Positions 41,540 to 49,616 of a stretch of DNA of 64,000 nucleotides are shown here, piece by piece. Origin of the DNA: Planomicrobium stackebrandtii. Lineage in GTDB: Bacteria; Bacillota; Bacilli; Bacillales_A; Planococcaceae. A model generated the notes under the pieces. That model searched no databases, was not told the DNA's origin, and was given only the letters and a program-made list of their open reading frames with translations. Numbering within the stretch: position 1 is the stretch's first letter; each line of letters starts with the position of its first letter. The stretch spans positions 1-64,000 of the forward strand of contig NZ_JAUSWB010000005.1 in the NCBI RefSeq assembly GCF_030814955.1, in the 5' to 3' direction. Both the position numbers and the translations under genes were made by a program.

Positions 41540-41959
41540 TTACGACGTCGACTGCTCATTAAACACCTTCACACCGGCCTCAGCAACTTGCACATCATGC
41601 GGCACAGCACTTCCACTGACTCCTATTGCTCCCACTACTTTACCGTCAATGAGAAGGGGGATTCCTCCGCCAAAAACGACAAGGCGCCCATTGTTGGTTG
41701 TATTTAACCCAAAAAGTTCAGCTGCAGGGACAGTCGCATCCGCCAAATTACCTGTAGGCATTTTCAGAGCTACAGATGTCCATGCTTTGTTTTGGGCAAT
41801 TTCAATACTCGCCAACCATGCATCATCCATCCGATGAATGGCCACTAAATTTCCGCCATCATCCACAACAGAAATAACCATGGAAATGCCAAGTTTAGTT
41901 GCTTCTTCTTCAGCACCAGCAATAATTTTTTTTGCCAACTCCAATGTGATTTTGTTCAT
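41540..41959 (-). CDS. GlcG/HbpS family protein
   Basis: The 139-aa product shows the GlcG/HbpS (DUF336) fold: MNKITLELAKKIIAGAEEEATKLGISMVISVVDDGGNLVAIHRMDDAW, then FGGGIPLLIDGKVVGAIGVSGS. Family members bind haem, corrinoids or small molecules and often accompany alcohol/aldehyde or diol metabolism genes. GAGGAGG lies upstream of the ATG. It begins 45 bases after fdhA and shares its terminator, so it is probably part of the same transcript. Its exact role is unknown. Confidence 0.85.
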   Translation of the reverse strand: MNKITLELAKKIIAGAEEEATKLGISMVISVVDDGGNLVAIHRMDDAWLASIEIAQNKAWTSVALKMPTGNLADATVPAAELFGLNTTNNGRLVVFGGGIPLLIDGKVVGAIGVSGSAVPHDVQVAEAGVKVFNEQSTS

Positions 41960-42004
41960 AGGAATGAACCTCCTCGTTTTTCTATGAGCATATAGGAAAA
42001 TATG

Positions 42005-43222
42005 TTACTTCTTAAAATTTCCATGGGGATCAATGACAAACTTTTTGGAAGCTCCTTGGTCAAATTCAGCATAGGCTGCCGGTGCTTGGTCTAACGAGAT
42101 TACTGTTGCATTTACTGCTTTGGCAATTTGTGCTCTCCCACTTAAAATCGACATCATCAAGTCGCGATGGTATCTCATAACCGGAGTTTGGCCTGTTACA
42201 AAAGTATGTGCTTTGGCCCAGCCAAGTCCTAAGCGCACCTTCAAGGTTCCATTTTTTGCATCTTCATCGGAAGCGCCTGGGTCACCGGTTACATAGAGTC
42301 CCGGTATACCAAGACGTCCCCCTGCACGAGTAACTTCCATAATGGAATTTAATACGATAGCGGGTGCTTCACCGGCTCCCTCGCCATGTCCGCTGGCTTC
42401 AAAGCCGACGCAATCAATGGCGCAATCGACCTCCGGGACACCCAGTATCTGAGCAATTTGTTCTCCAAGATTCGCATGTTCCCGAAGGTTTACTGTTTCA
42501 CAGCCGAAACTATGGGCCTGGGCAAGACGCTCCTTGTTTAAATCCCCTACGATGACAACAGATGCACCCAGTAGTTGAGCAGAGTGGGCAGCGGCTAAAC
42601 CTACAGGGCCAGCCCCGGCAACATAGACAGTAGCTCCTGGTTTTACACCGGCACTCACGGCACCATGATAGCCCGTCGGAAAAATATCAGAAAGCATCGT
42701 TAAATCAAGTATTTTTTCCATCGCCTGATCTTTATCCGGAAATTTCAGCAACTGGAAATCCGCGTAAGGGACCATAACATATTCCGATTGGCCACCGACC
42801 CATCCACCCATGTCGACATAGCCATAGGCAGACCCAGGGCGATCCGGGTTTACGTTCTCACAAATATGTGTATCCTGCTCTTTGCAGCTGCGGCAGCGGC
42901 CACAGGCAATATTAAACGGTACAGACACCAGGTCCCCTTTTTTTATAAACTCAACATCCCGGCCCACTTCAATGACTTCGCCGGTAATTTCATGGCCGAG
43001 GACAAGCCCTTCAGGAGCTGTCGTCCGACCCCGCACCATGTGTTGATCACTTCCGCAAATATTCGTGGTAACGATTTTTACAATCACTCCATGCTCGCAT
43101 TTCCGCCCGACATTTAACGGATTTACCCCGGGACCGTCTCTAATGATTAATTCAGGGTAACTAATGTCTTCAACGGTTACATGTCCAGCACCTCTGTATA
43201 CCACTGCTCTATTTCCTGCCAT
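42005..43222 (-). CDS. fdhA: Glutathione-independent formaldehyde dehydrogenase
   Basis: This is a zinc medium-chain dehydrogenase of the Pseudomonas putida FdhA type, which oxidises formaldehyde with tightly bound NAD. Catalytic-zinc ligands are C56 (NICGSDQH) and H77-E78 (LGHEITGEV), and the structural-zinc quartet is CGRCRSC with a later HIC. The Rossmann motif is GAGPVGLAAAHSAQ. It is 405 aa. The ATG at 43222 is chosen because AGGAG lies nine bases upstream; an in-frame ATG three codons earlier abuts it. The divergent neighbour is the HxlR regulator. Confidence 0.92.
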   Translation of the reverse strand: MAGNRAVVYRGAGHVTVEDISYPELIIRDGPGVNPLNVGRKCEHGVIVKIVTTNICGSDQHMVRGRTTAPEGLVLGHEITGEVIEVGRDVEFIKKGDLVSVPFNIACGRCRSCKEQDTHICENVNPDRPGSAYGYVDMGGWVGGQSEYVMVPYADFQLLKFPDKDQAMEKILDLTMLSDIFPTGYHGAVSAGVKPGATVYVAGAGPVGLAAAHSAQLLGASVVIVGDLNKERLAQAHSFGCETVNLREHANLGEQIAQILGVPEVDCAIDCVGFEASGHGEGAGEAPAIVLNSIMEVTRAGGRLGIPGLYVTGDPGASDEDAKNGTLKVRLGLGWAKAHTFVTGQTPVMRYHRDLMMSILSGRAQIAKAVNATVISLDQAPAAYAEFDQGASKKFVIDPHGNFKK

Positions 43223-43437
43223 CCTTGTCATCTCCTATCCCAATTTTTCACATGTGAAATGAAATCCTTACACCAATCCAGCATCGACGAGAGAATCAAA
43301 ACGTTTTGTTATGAAAATAAAAAATCTATATATTCTGTTTATTCTAAATTATAATTCTTTTTATTGGAAGAACGCACTTTTTTGTGAGAAGGTTACCAAA
43401 AGGATACTTTCAGGAAACAGAAGGAAGGGGCAATCCA
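43223..43437. promoter_or_regulatory. Divergent fdhA-hxlR control region
   Basis: This 215-bp AT-rich gap must hold promoters for both genes. A 14-bp perfect palindrome, TTTCACATGTGAAA (43246-43259), lies 24 bases upstream of the fdhA start on its transcript and is a candidate operator or leader hairpin. No clear -35/-10 pair was assigned. Confidence 0.45.
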
Positions 43438-43809
43438 ATGGATGATTTACGGTCAGAAATAAAAAGGGAAATTGAGTGTGGCGAATTTAATTGCGAAAAA
43501 GAACTGACCTTATCTATTATCAGTGGCAAATGGAAAATCATCATTATTTACTATTTAGAAACAGAAGGTGTTTTACGATTTAGTGAGATTAAACGATTAC
43601 TTCCAAAAATTACACATAAGGTATTAACCACGCAAATCAGAGAGTTAGAAGAAGATGGGATTGTTCATCGGAAAGTATTTCCTGAAGTCCCATCGAGAGT
43701 GGAATATTCTTTAACAGATTTAGGGGAAAGCCTCATTCCAATCGTTTTACTGATGGACGAGTGGGGGAAGAAAAACATCAAACACTTTCCTATTGCAAAA
43801 AATGTGTGA
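43438..43809 (+). CDS. hxlR: HxlR-type formaldehyde-responsive regulator
   Basis: This is a winged-helix HxlR-family transcription factor of 123 aa. Near its N-terminus is [17 protein letters not shown], with Cys19 and Lys21 in the C-x-K spacing that, in B. subtilis HxlR (Cys11, Lys13), forms a methylene cross-link on formaldehyde exposure and triggers activation. The wing region contains [17 protein letters not shown]. The ATG follows AAGGAAGGGG. It is divergent from fdhA, its likely target. The hxlAB genes of the ribulose-monophosphate route are not here. Confidence 0.88.
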   Translation: MDDLRSEIKREIECGEFNCEKELTLSIISGKWKIIIIYYLETEGVLRFSEIKRLLPKITHKVLTTQIRELEEDGIVHRKVFPEVPSRVEYSLTDLGESLIPIVLLMDEWGKKNIKHFPIAKNV

Positions 43810-43833
43810 GGATCTCTTCGTGGGGTCCTTTTT
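43809..43833 (+). terminator. Terminator after hxlR
   Basis: AGGATCTC and GGGGTCCT region form an 8-bp stem with G-U pairs around TTCGT, followed by four to five T residues. It starts at the last base of the stop codon. Confidence 0.65.
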
Positions 43834-43932
43834 CATTTTCAAAAGTATTTGCTGGTACCCGGTTGATTAAGAAATTTCATTTAGATCCAATACGAAGAGC
43901 CTTATCGTAAGTAAGTGAAGTGTTATAAAAAT

Positions 43933-43983
43933 AAGCCAAGAATACCAAGCAAGATATAAAAACTTGCTTGGTATTTTTGGCTT
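43933..43983 (-). terminator. Long hairpin downstream of the membrane-protein gene
   Basis: AAGCCAAGAATACCAAGCAAG pairs with 43963-43983 over 21 bp (one G-U), loop nine bases. On the minus strand a T-rich TTATTTTTATAAC follows, so it terminates the gene at 44035. On the plus strand no T-run follows. Confidence 0.75.
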
Positions 43984-44034
43984 GTATAGATTCATGATTT
44001 AGAAGGCAAAATCTCGTTGTATTAAAAGGCTTTT

Positions 44035-45282
44035 CTAATTAAAAATTATCGGAAAAGCAAATATAACGAAAGCTGCCCAAATTCCATAGACCGGCAAATA
44101 TTTCGTAACGGCATCTTGGATAGTGGAAGGACCGGTTTTGTTTCGCAGAAAACGCAGGTAGGAAAGCATGATCCAAATTAAATTGGCCCAAATAACGATG
44201 TTTACACCTAAAACAGCAAGCCGGTTGGGTGTAATTCCATAAGAAGAAAGTCTGAACACTATGGCTGACAAAGCTACACTGTCGATGATAAGAGCCAGAA
44301 CAATTAAGGCGAAATTTATATAATCGGAAATGTTCTTTTTCTCGTCTGAGCCGCTTTCGGTGATGGAAAATATGGTGACGACCAGCACACCGAGGAGTAT
44401 GCCGTTAAAGGCTATTAGGAAGTTGCGATCCAAGAATGGGTTTTTTTCCAGCCAAATAACCGCTATAAGATAGGCTAACAATGTTGCCAGGACGAGTGGA
44501 CTGAAAATTTTAGCTATATACGGGGCAATATTTTTAGCGAGTTTAAGATTCCTTGATACCACGTATGCTGTCACAACGGCGATAGCAGCAGCTCCAAATA
44601 AAACGATATTACTAAAATAGAATTCTTCTATATTTAATCCGATAAAGCTGAATAACTGCATGGTAATTGCTGCTAGCAGCATGCCGCTGATTGCCATACC
44701 GGCGTAAAGTACGAAGAAATTCAAGTTAAATTTAAGATAGGCTAGCCTCATGCTGTCTTTGCCATATTCATTCCCTGTAAATGCAAGACCAACCAATGCC
44801 CATAAGAATACGGGAAGGTGCAAGTAAGCAAGAATGATGCTGTCTGTATATTCTAAGGGAAGCATATTCAGGTAAATCCCAGAGATTAGGAATAACACTG
44901 CAAGGCAGTAAAGAACATATTTTTTAGGTTGATTTTTGTATACAAAATAGACGGCAATAAAGGGAAGTACCCCAAAAGCAAGGTTAACTGGGGCAATTGC
45001 CTGCTGTTCGACAAAATGGAATATAATCCTGGTGCTTATTCCGGCCAGAATTGCTAAAATGCCCATCAATAAGAAATCTTTTTGAAGAAAAAAATCTTTT
45101 TCTGTATTTGCCGCTTCTTTGAAATGCAACCTTTCATACCAAACGGCAAGAACCGGTGAATCAGGGGTTTGTTCGAAAGCGTGTGCAAATGCTTTTTTAA
45201 AAGCTTTCGGGTCTTCTCTAAACAATCTTTCCAGCTCATTGGGATTTGCGATATTTTCGATAACCATATTGTTGCTGTCCAC
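44035..45282 (-). CDS. Polytopic membrane protein, DUF4153-like
   Basis: This 415-aa protein has a ~65-residue soluble N-terminus (ERLFREDPKAFKKAFAHAFEQ) and about 12 hydrophobic segments. The C-terminal SSYGITPNRLAVLGVNIVIWANL resembles the DUF4153 pattern; that assignment is tentative and no function is known. The start is a GTG with GAGGAGG eight bases upstream. It stands alone between the hxlR region and a 360-bp gap. Confidence 0.6.
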   Translation of the reverse strand: MDSNNMVIENIANPNELERLFREDPKAFKKAFAHAFEQTPDSPVLAVWYERLHFKEAANTEKDFFLQKDFLLMGILAILAGISTRIIFHFVEQQAIAPVNLAFGVLPFIAVYFVYKNQPKKYVLYCLAVLFLISGIYLNMLPLEYTDSIILAYLHLPVFLWALVGLAFTGNEYGKDSMRLAYLKFNLNFFVLYAGMAISGMLLAAITMQLFSFIGLNIEEFYFSNIVLFGAAAIAVVTAYVVSRNLKLAKNIAPYIAKIFSPLVLATLLAYLIAVIWLEKNPFLDRNFLIAFNGILLGVLVVTIFSITESGSDEKKNISDYINFALIVLALIIDSVALSAIVFRLSSYGITPNRLAVLGVNIVIWANLIWIMLSYLRFLRNKTGPSTIQDAVTKYLPVYGIWAAFVIFAFPIIFN

Positions 45283-45642
45283 AATTTTTACCTCCTCTTA
45301 TAGTTGTCCTATTAAGTCTGGCTTACATCAGTATTATTAATATGATTCTAACAAAATATTTATCGAATAACAATAAATATTTATTCATTATCACTACTTT
45401 TTTGTCGTTTGGTATTTACTTAAAAAAATAAAAAGCATCCCTCTACCCAAGAGGCGCTCCAAACCGTTAAGTGTCACAAGGGAAAACTGCGGTCACAACG
45501 GAATTGTAAGCGAAGTATCAAAAGACCACTTAGGATGATGATAAACAACCGTCTTAAGTATTTTTTGTACCAAAAATTTAAAGGTGATTCAGCAAGTGGA
45601 TAGAAATAACTTGTTATAGATTTAAATAAGGAGGAATCATAA
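45283..45642. other. Gap between membrane protein and deaminase genes
   Basis: This 360-bp AT-rich gap between divergent genes contains no supported gene and no clear promoter hexamers, though both flanking promoters must lie here. Confidence 0.4.
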
Positions 45643-46125
45643 ATGATCAGCGAAACAGATTTGAAGCATTTGCGGCGTTGTGTGGAATTGGCGGAAACAG
45701 CTTTGGAAAAAGGAGACGAGCCGTTCGGTTCCGTCCTTGTTTCAGCTGCTGGAGAAGTGCTGTTTGAAGACCATAACCATGTGGCAGGCGGGGACCATAC
45801 GCAGCATCCGGAGTTTGCAATAGCAAGGTGGGCGGCAAATAACATGGCCCTTAAAGAAAGAAGCAAGGCGACCGTCTATACTTCCGGAGAACATTGCCCG
45901 ATGTGTGCGGCGGCTCATGGCTGGGTCGGCTTGGGGCGGATCGTATATGCCAGTTCATCAGAGCAATTAGCTGGGTGGTTAAGCGAATTGGGCGCTGCGC
46001 CAGCGCCTGTCCGCAATCTGTCCATCCAAGAAGTGATCAAGGATGCGGCAGTAGAGGGTCCTGTCCCTGAACTGGCAGAGCAAGTCCATCAGCTCCATCG
46101 CCGGCTGTACGCAAGGAGCGGTTAA
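45643..46125 (+). CDS. Nucleoside deaminase (CDA/guanine-deaminase-like)
   Basis: This is a zinc deaminase fold of 160 aa. Zinc and proton-shuttle residues are H55 and E57 (HPEFAIARW) and C85 and C88 (EHCPMCAAA). The segment EKGDEPFGSVLVSAAGEVLFEDHNHV is typical of the guanine deaminase/tRNA adenosine deaminase branch. The substrate is uncertain. The ATG follows AAGGAGGAATC. It is a single gene in the accessory region. Confidence 0.85.
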   Translation: MISETDLKHLRRCVELAETALEKGDEPFGSVLVSAAGEVLFEDHNHVAGGDHTQHPEFAIARWAANNMALKERSKATVYTSGEHCPMCAAAHGWVGLGRIVYASSSEQLAGWLSELGAAPAPVRNLSIQEVIKDAAVEGPVPELAEQVHQLHRRLYARSG

Positions 46126-46332
46126 ATAGGGAATCTCTGTAGCTTAAGTATTGGCTGAGTTGCTTTTTGCACCTTGCAGATGGTTATGATGAAAGAGAGT
46201 CAAAAGCCAAACTAACGTACTTGATGATAAATAGTTTTTGACATATAGTTAGTTTGATTGATGAACAAAGTTGTTGTATGAACCAGTTTTATGTGCGCAA
46301 TTCGGTAATGCTTAGAAAATGGAGGGATGAAC

Positions 46333-47181
46333 ATGCAAAAGGTAGTCGTAACAGGTGGAAGTGGTCTGCTGGGCCGGGACGTTATAAAAGAATTTTTGGA
46401 GCATGGTTATGAAGTTGTGAATGCAGATCTGAAGCACCCAAAAGAAGCGCTTTGCAGAACAGTAATCACAGATTTGACGAATCTGGGCGAGGTTTATGGT
46501 GTGTTGGCTGGCGCTGATGCAGTTGTACATCTTGCGGCGATTCCGGTTGCTTACTCACATCCGAACGAAGTGACTTTTCAGAATAACGTCATGTCTACGT
46601 ATAACATTTTAGAAGCTGCGGGAAGTTTGGGGATTAAAAAAGCTGTCATTTCATCAAGTGAGTCTTCATATGGTATTTGTTTTTCAAAACAAAATTTAAA
46701 CCCGCAGTACGTACCGATAGATGAGCAACACCCGCAATTGCCAGAAGAAAGCTATGGTTTGTCCAAGATTGTTAATGAAAACACAGCTGACATGATCCAC
46801 CGCAGAACAGGAATGCAGGTCGTGTCGTTCAGGTTGGGAAATGTCATAGCTCCTGAAATGTATCAAAACTTTCCTGGGTTCATCCATGATCCGGAACAGC
46901 GCAAAACCATTTTATGGAGTTATATTGATACACGTGATGCAGCTAGTGCTTATCGACTGGCCGTGGAAACGGATGACCTTGGTTCTGTTGCTCTTAACAT
47001 CGGAGCGGATGAAACAAGTATGGATGTTGAAAGCAAACAATTGATGGAAATATGCTTTCCGGATGTAAAAGATTTTAGAAAAAAACTGACAGGCTTCGAG
47101 CCGCTGTTAAACAATGACAAGGCGAAGCAACTTCTGAATTGGAAGCCTGCTCATAAGTGGAGAAATTATGTAAATCTATAA
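46333..47181 (+). CDS. NAD-dependent epimerase/dehydratase (extended SDR)
   Basis: This 282-aa extended SDR has the nucleotide motif TGGSGLLGRD, a middle HLAAIPVAYSHP, and the catalytic pattern SSSESSYG... with ESYGLSK supplying Tyr and Lys. The substrate is probably a sugar or sugar acid; I cannot say which. The second of two nearby ATG codons is chosen because GGAGGG directly abuts the first. An aldo/keto reductase gene follows 33 bases later, so they may be co-transcribed. Confidence 0.85.
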   Translation: MQKVVVTGGSGLLGRDVIKEFLEHGYEVVNADLKHPKEALCRTVITDLTNLGEVYGVLAGADAVVHLAAIPVAYSHPNEVTFQNNVMSTYNILEAAGSLGIKKAVISSSESSYGICFSKQNLNPQYVPIDEQHPQLPEESYGLSKIVNENTADMIHRRTGMQVVSFRLGNVIAPEMYQNFPGFIHDPEQRKTILWSYIDTRDAASAYRLAVETDDLGSVALNIGADETSMDVESKQLMEICFPDVKDFRKKLTGFEPLLNNDKAKQLLNWKPAHKWRNYVNL

Positions 47182-47214
47182 GGTGATCAAAAAAATAGAT
47201 AAGAGGTGGCAAAC

Positions 47215-48054
47215 ATGTCAAATCATATTCAACCTACAACTACGTTACATAATGGAGTGAAAATGCCATGGCTGGGCCTGGGTGTCTTTAAAGTAGAAGA
47301 TGGGGAAGAAGTCGTACAGTCAATAAAAACGGCTCTTGAAGTGGGCTACAGAAGCATTGACACTGCCGCCATTTATGGAAATGAGGAAGGCGTTGGCAAA
47401 GCGATTGCGGAAGCCAATGTCCCTAGAGAAGAATTGTTCATTACGACAAAAGTTTGGAATGCCAATCACGGTTATGAAGCCACCCTCACTGCTTTTGATG
47501 AAAGTATGGAGAAATTGGGCTTAGACTACTTGGATTTGTATTTGATTCATTGGCCCCTTCCTTCTAAAGGGAAATTCGCAGAAACTTGGAAAGCGCTTGA
47601 AAAGCTTTACAAGGATGGACGTGTTCGAGCCATTGGCGTGAGTAATTTCAAAGTTACTCACCTTGAAGAAATCATCGAAGACTGTGAAGTGGTACCGATG
47701 GTCAATCAAGTAGAGTATCATCCGCGATTTAATCAACGGGAACTGCATGATTTTTGTAAGAAACACGGCATCCAACTCGAAGCCTGGTCTCCACTAATGC
47801 AAGGAGAACTGCTAAATGAACCGGCTTTGATGGAAATTGCAAAAGAATACAGCAAATCAACGGCCCAGATTATTATCCGCTGGGACATACAAACGGGAGT
47901 CGTGACGATTCCAAAGTCAGTCAAACCTCACCGTATTGCTGAAAATGCAGATGTTTTTGATTTTGAAATTTCACAGGAGAACATGGACAAAATTAATGCC
48001 CTGAATAAGGATCAACGTATGTTTGCGGATCCAGATGAGTTTGATAGAGTATAG
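47215..48054 (+). CDS. Aldo/keto reductase (AKR5-like, YvgN/YtbE type)
   Basis: This NADPH-dependent (alpha/beta)8-barrel reductase is 279 aa. The catalytic tetrad is visible as Asp and Tyr in SIDTAAIYGNE, Lys in ITTKVWN and His in LIHWPLP. The C-terminal cofactor segment is VVTIPKSVKPHRIAENADVFDF. Homologues reduce methylglyoxal and other aldehydes. The ATG behind AAGAGGTGG is preferred over an in-frame GTG inside that site. Confidence 0.92.
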   Translation: MSNHIQPTTTLHNGVKMPWLGLGVFKVEDGEEVVQSIKTALEVGYRSIDTAAIYGNEEGVGKAIAEANVPREELFITTKVWNANHGYEATLTAFDESMEKLGLDYLDLYLIHWPLPSKGKFAETWKALEKLYKDGRVRAIGVSNFKVTHLEEIIEDCEVVPMVNQVEYHPRFNQRELHDFCKKHGIQLEAWSPLMQGELLNEPALMEIAKEYSKSTAQIIIRWDIQTGVVTIPKSVKPHRIAENADVFDFEISQENMDKINALNKDQRMFADPDEFDRV

Positions 48055-48189
48055 ATTTTGCATCTTAGAGTTACAAAGTGCTGAACTCAGAAGTTTAGGA
48101 GGCAATCTTCTAAAGTAAAAAAACTGTGTTTCGGTCCGATCTACTCAATTCGAAATTGCCTGTGTTCCTTTATTCCACATAAATATTGT

Positions 48190-48195
48190 TATAAT
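48190..48195 (+). promoter_or_regulatory. Possible -10 element before DUF4317 gene
   Basis: A perfect TATAAT precedes the hairpin at 48197. The bases 17 upstream (around 48167-48172) are a poor -35, so promoter activity is uncertain. Confidence 0.4.
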
Positions 48196-48196
48196 G

Positions 48197-48237
48197 AAAG
48201 AGCACCAAAAGCTGCATAGCTTTGGATGCTCTTTTTT
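48197..48237 (+). terminator. Terminator between aldo/keto reductase and DUF4317 genes
   Basis: AAAGAGCA-CCAAA(A)GC pairs with GCTTTGG-A-TGCTCTTT around a short loop, followed by a T-run of eight. It directly follows a TATAAT, so it could end the upstream transcript or attenuate a DUF4317 transcript. Confidence 0.75.
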
Positions 48238-48280
48238 TGTATACATCATGGACTTACAAGTTAGGGAGTTGGAATTTGAG

Positions 48281-49477
48281 ATGAATAAGAAAGATATAGC
48301 GGATATTCGCAAACGATTTAAACTGGATACCGACCTACTGAAAATCGCTGAAATTTATAACATCTACATCCAGCAGGAAAGCAGTGAAATCTTTCACGAA
48401 GAAAGCCGTTCGTTTTCCATGCTGGACCGGGAGCAGCAAGAGCTGTTCTTTGACAACTTTAAAAAGGTACTGGGCGGAAAGCTGGATGCGAAGATGTTCG
48501 AAGTGAAGTTCCAGCCGCAAGAAGAGGGGCAGGCAGACCATACGCAGCGGTTACTATATGAGGGGCTTGAGGCAAAAGAAGTCGCTGAATGGAAAGAGAA
48601 TATGCAGCGCATCGCCTTGAAGATGGTGGAAGACCGGCCGTATGAAAAGGATATGGTCGTCACCTTTATTCGCGGAAATTATTCTAAAACGACAAGACGC
48701 AGCCCTGACGAAACGGAAATCGACATGCGCGATGAAGTGTATACGACTTCGTTTATCCTTTGCAGCATGAACCAAACCGAACTGCCGAAAAGTTCGCTGG
48801 TGTTTAATTTTGTTGAAAAAGAGTATAAGGCAAATGTGCTTGTCGATCCCGTCATTAAACTAAGCTCGCCAATCGGTGGGTTTCTGTTCCCGAGCTTCAC
48901 GGACAATTCAGCAGACATCCACCACATCCTCTATGCAGCGGGCAAAGCCAATAAACCGGACTTCCAGTTTATCGAGAACGTCTTGAATGGCGATGAGATC
49001 ATTACGGCCGAAGAAGAAAAAGCAGTATTCGAGGAAATCGTCAAAGCCGTAATCGGCAGCGACGAAGTGAACTCGAGAACACTCGCCGGCGTATACGACG
49101 AAATCAATCAGATGCTGGTCGTGGCAGAAGAAAGTGATGACGATGAAGAGGGTGCACCGATCTTGGATACTACCGAGATTACGCGCGTTCTGAAGGCAAG
49201 CGGTGTCAAAGACGTCAGTCCGGAAAAAGTGGAGAGGGCCTTCCAGCAAGTGGTTGAAGACAAAACCTATGAAATGAAAGCCAGCCATATCGTTCCAAGC
49301 TACTCGTCCAAATCCATCAAAATAAGCACGAAAGTCGCCAATATCGCGATCAGTCCCCAAGACTTACGTTACGTCAAAGAGGTCAATTACAACGGCAAAC
49401 GCTGCATCTTGATCGAAGTGGAAGAAGACACGATGATTGAAGGCTTCAAGCTGCTTGCGGAAGAAGAGCTGGAGTAG
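48281..49477 (+). CDS. DUF4317 family protein
   Basis: This 398-aa soluble protein starts MNKKDIADIRKRFKLDTDLLKIAEIYNIYI, the hallmark of DUF4317. Later segments include DIHHILYAAGKANKPDFQFIENVL and a C-terminal KEVNYNGKRCILIEVEEDTMIEGF. Its function is not known. The ATG is chosen by family N-terminus; AGGGAG lies somewhat far upstream (about 14 bases). The open frame extends back through the terminator, which cannot be coding. Confidence 0.88.
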   Translation: MNKKDIADIRKRFKLDTDLLKIAEIYNIYIQQESSEIFHEESRSFSMLDREQQELFFDNFKKVLGGKLDAKMFEVKFQPQEEGQADHTQRLLYEGLEAKEVAEWKENMQRIALKMVEDRPYEKDMVVTFIRGNYSKTTRRSPDETEIDMRDEVYTTSFILCSMNQTELPKSSLVFNFVEKEYKANVLVDPVIKLSSPIGGFLFPSFTDNSADIHHILYAAGKANKPDFQFIENVLNGDEIITAEEEKAVFEEIVKAVIGSDEVNSRTLAGVYDEINQMLVVAEESDDDEEGAPILDTTEITRVLKASGVKDVSPEKVERAFQQVVEDKTYEMKASHIVPSYSSKSIKISTKVANIAISPQDLRYVKEVNYNGKRCILIEVEEDTMIEGFKLLAEEELE

Positions 49478-49616
49478 GAGTGAGATTTGAGAAAGTGTTC
49501 AGCCAGCTATCTAAAGTGGATAAGGGGATAAATCGCAATTAGCCCTGGCGAGCAGCCTTGTCATAAGTAAAAAAGTTTTAATTTTAAAAATTTATTCTCT
49601 TGTTTCTAACTTTGGA

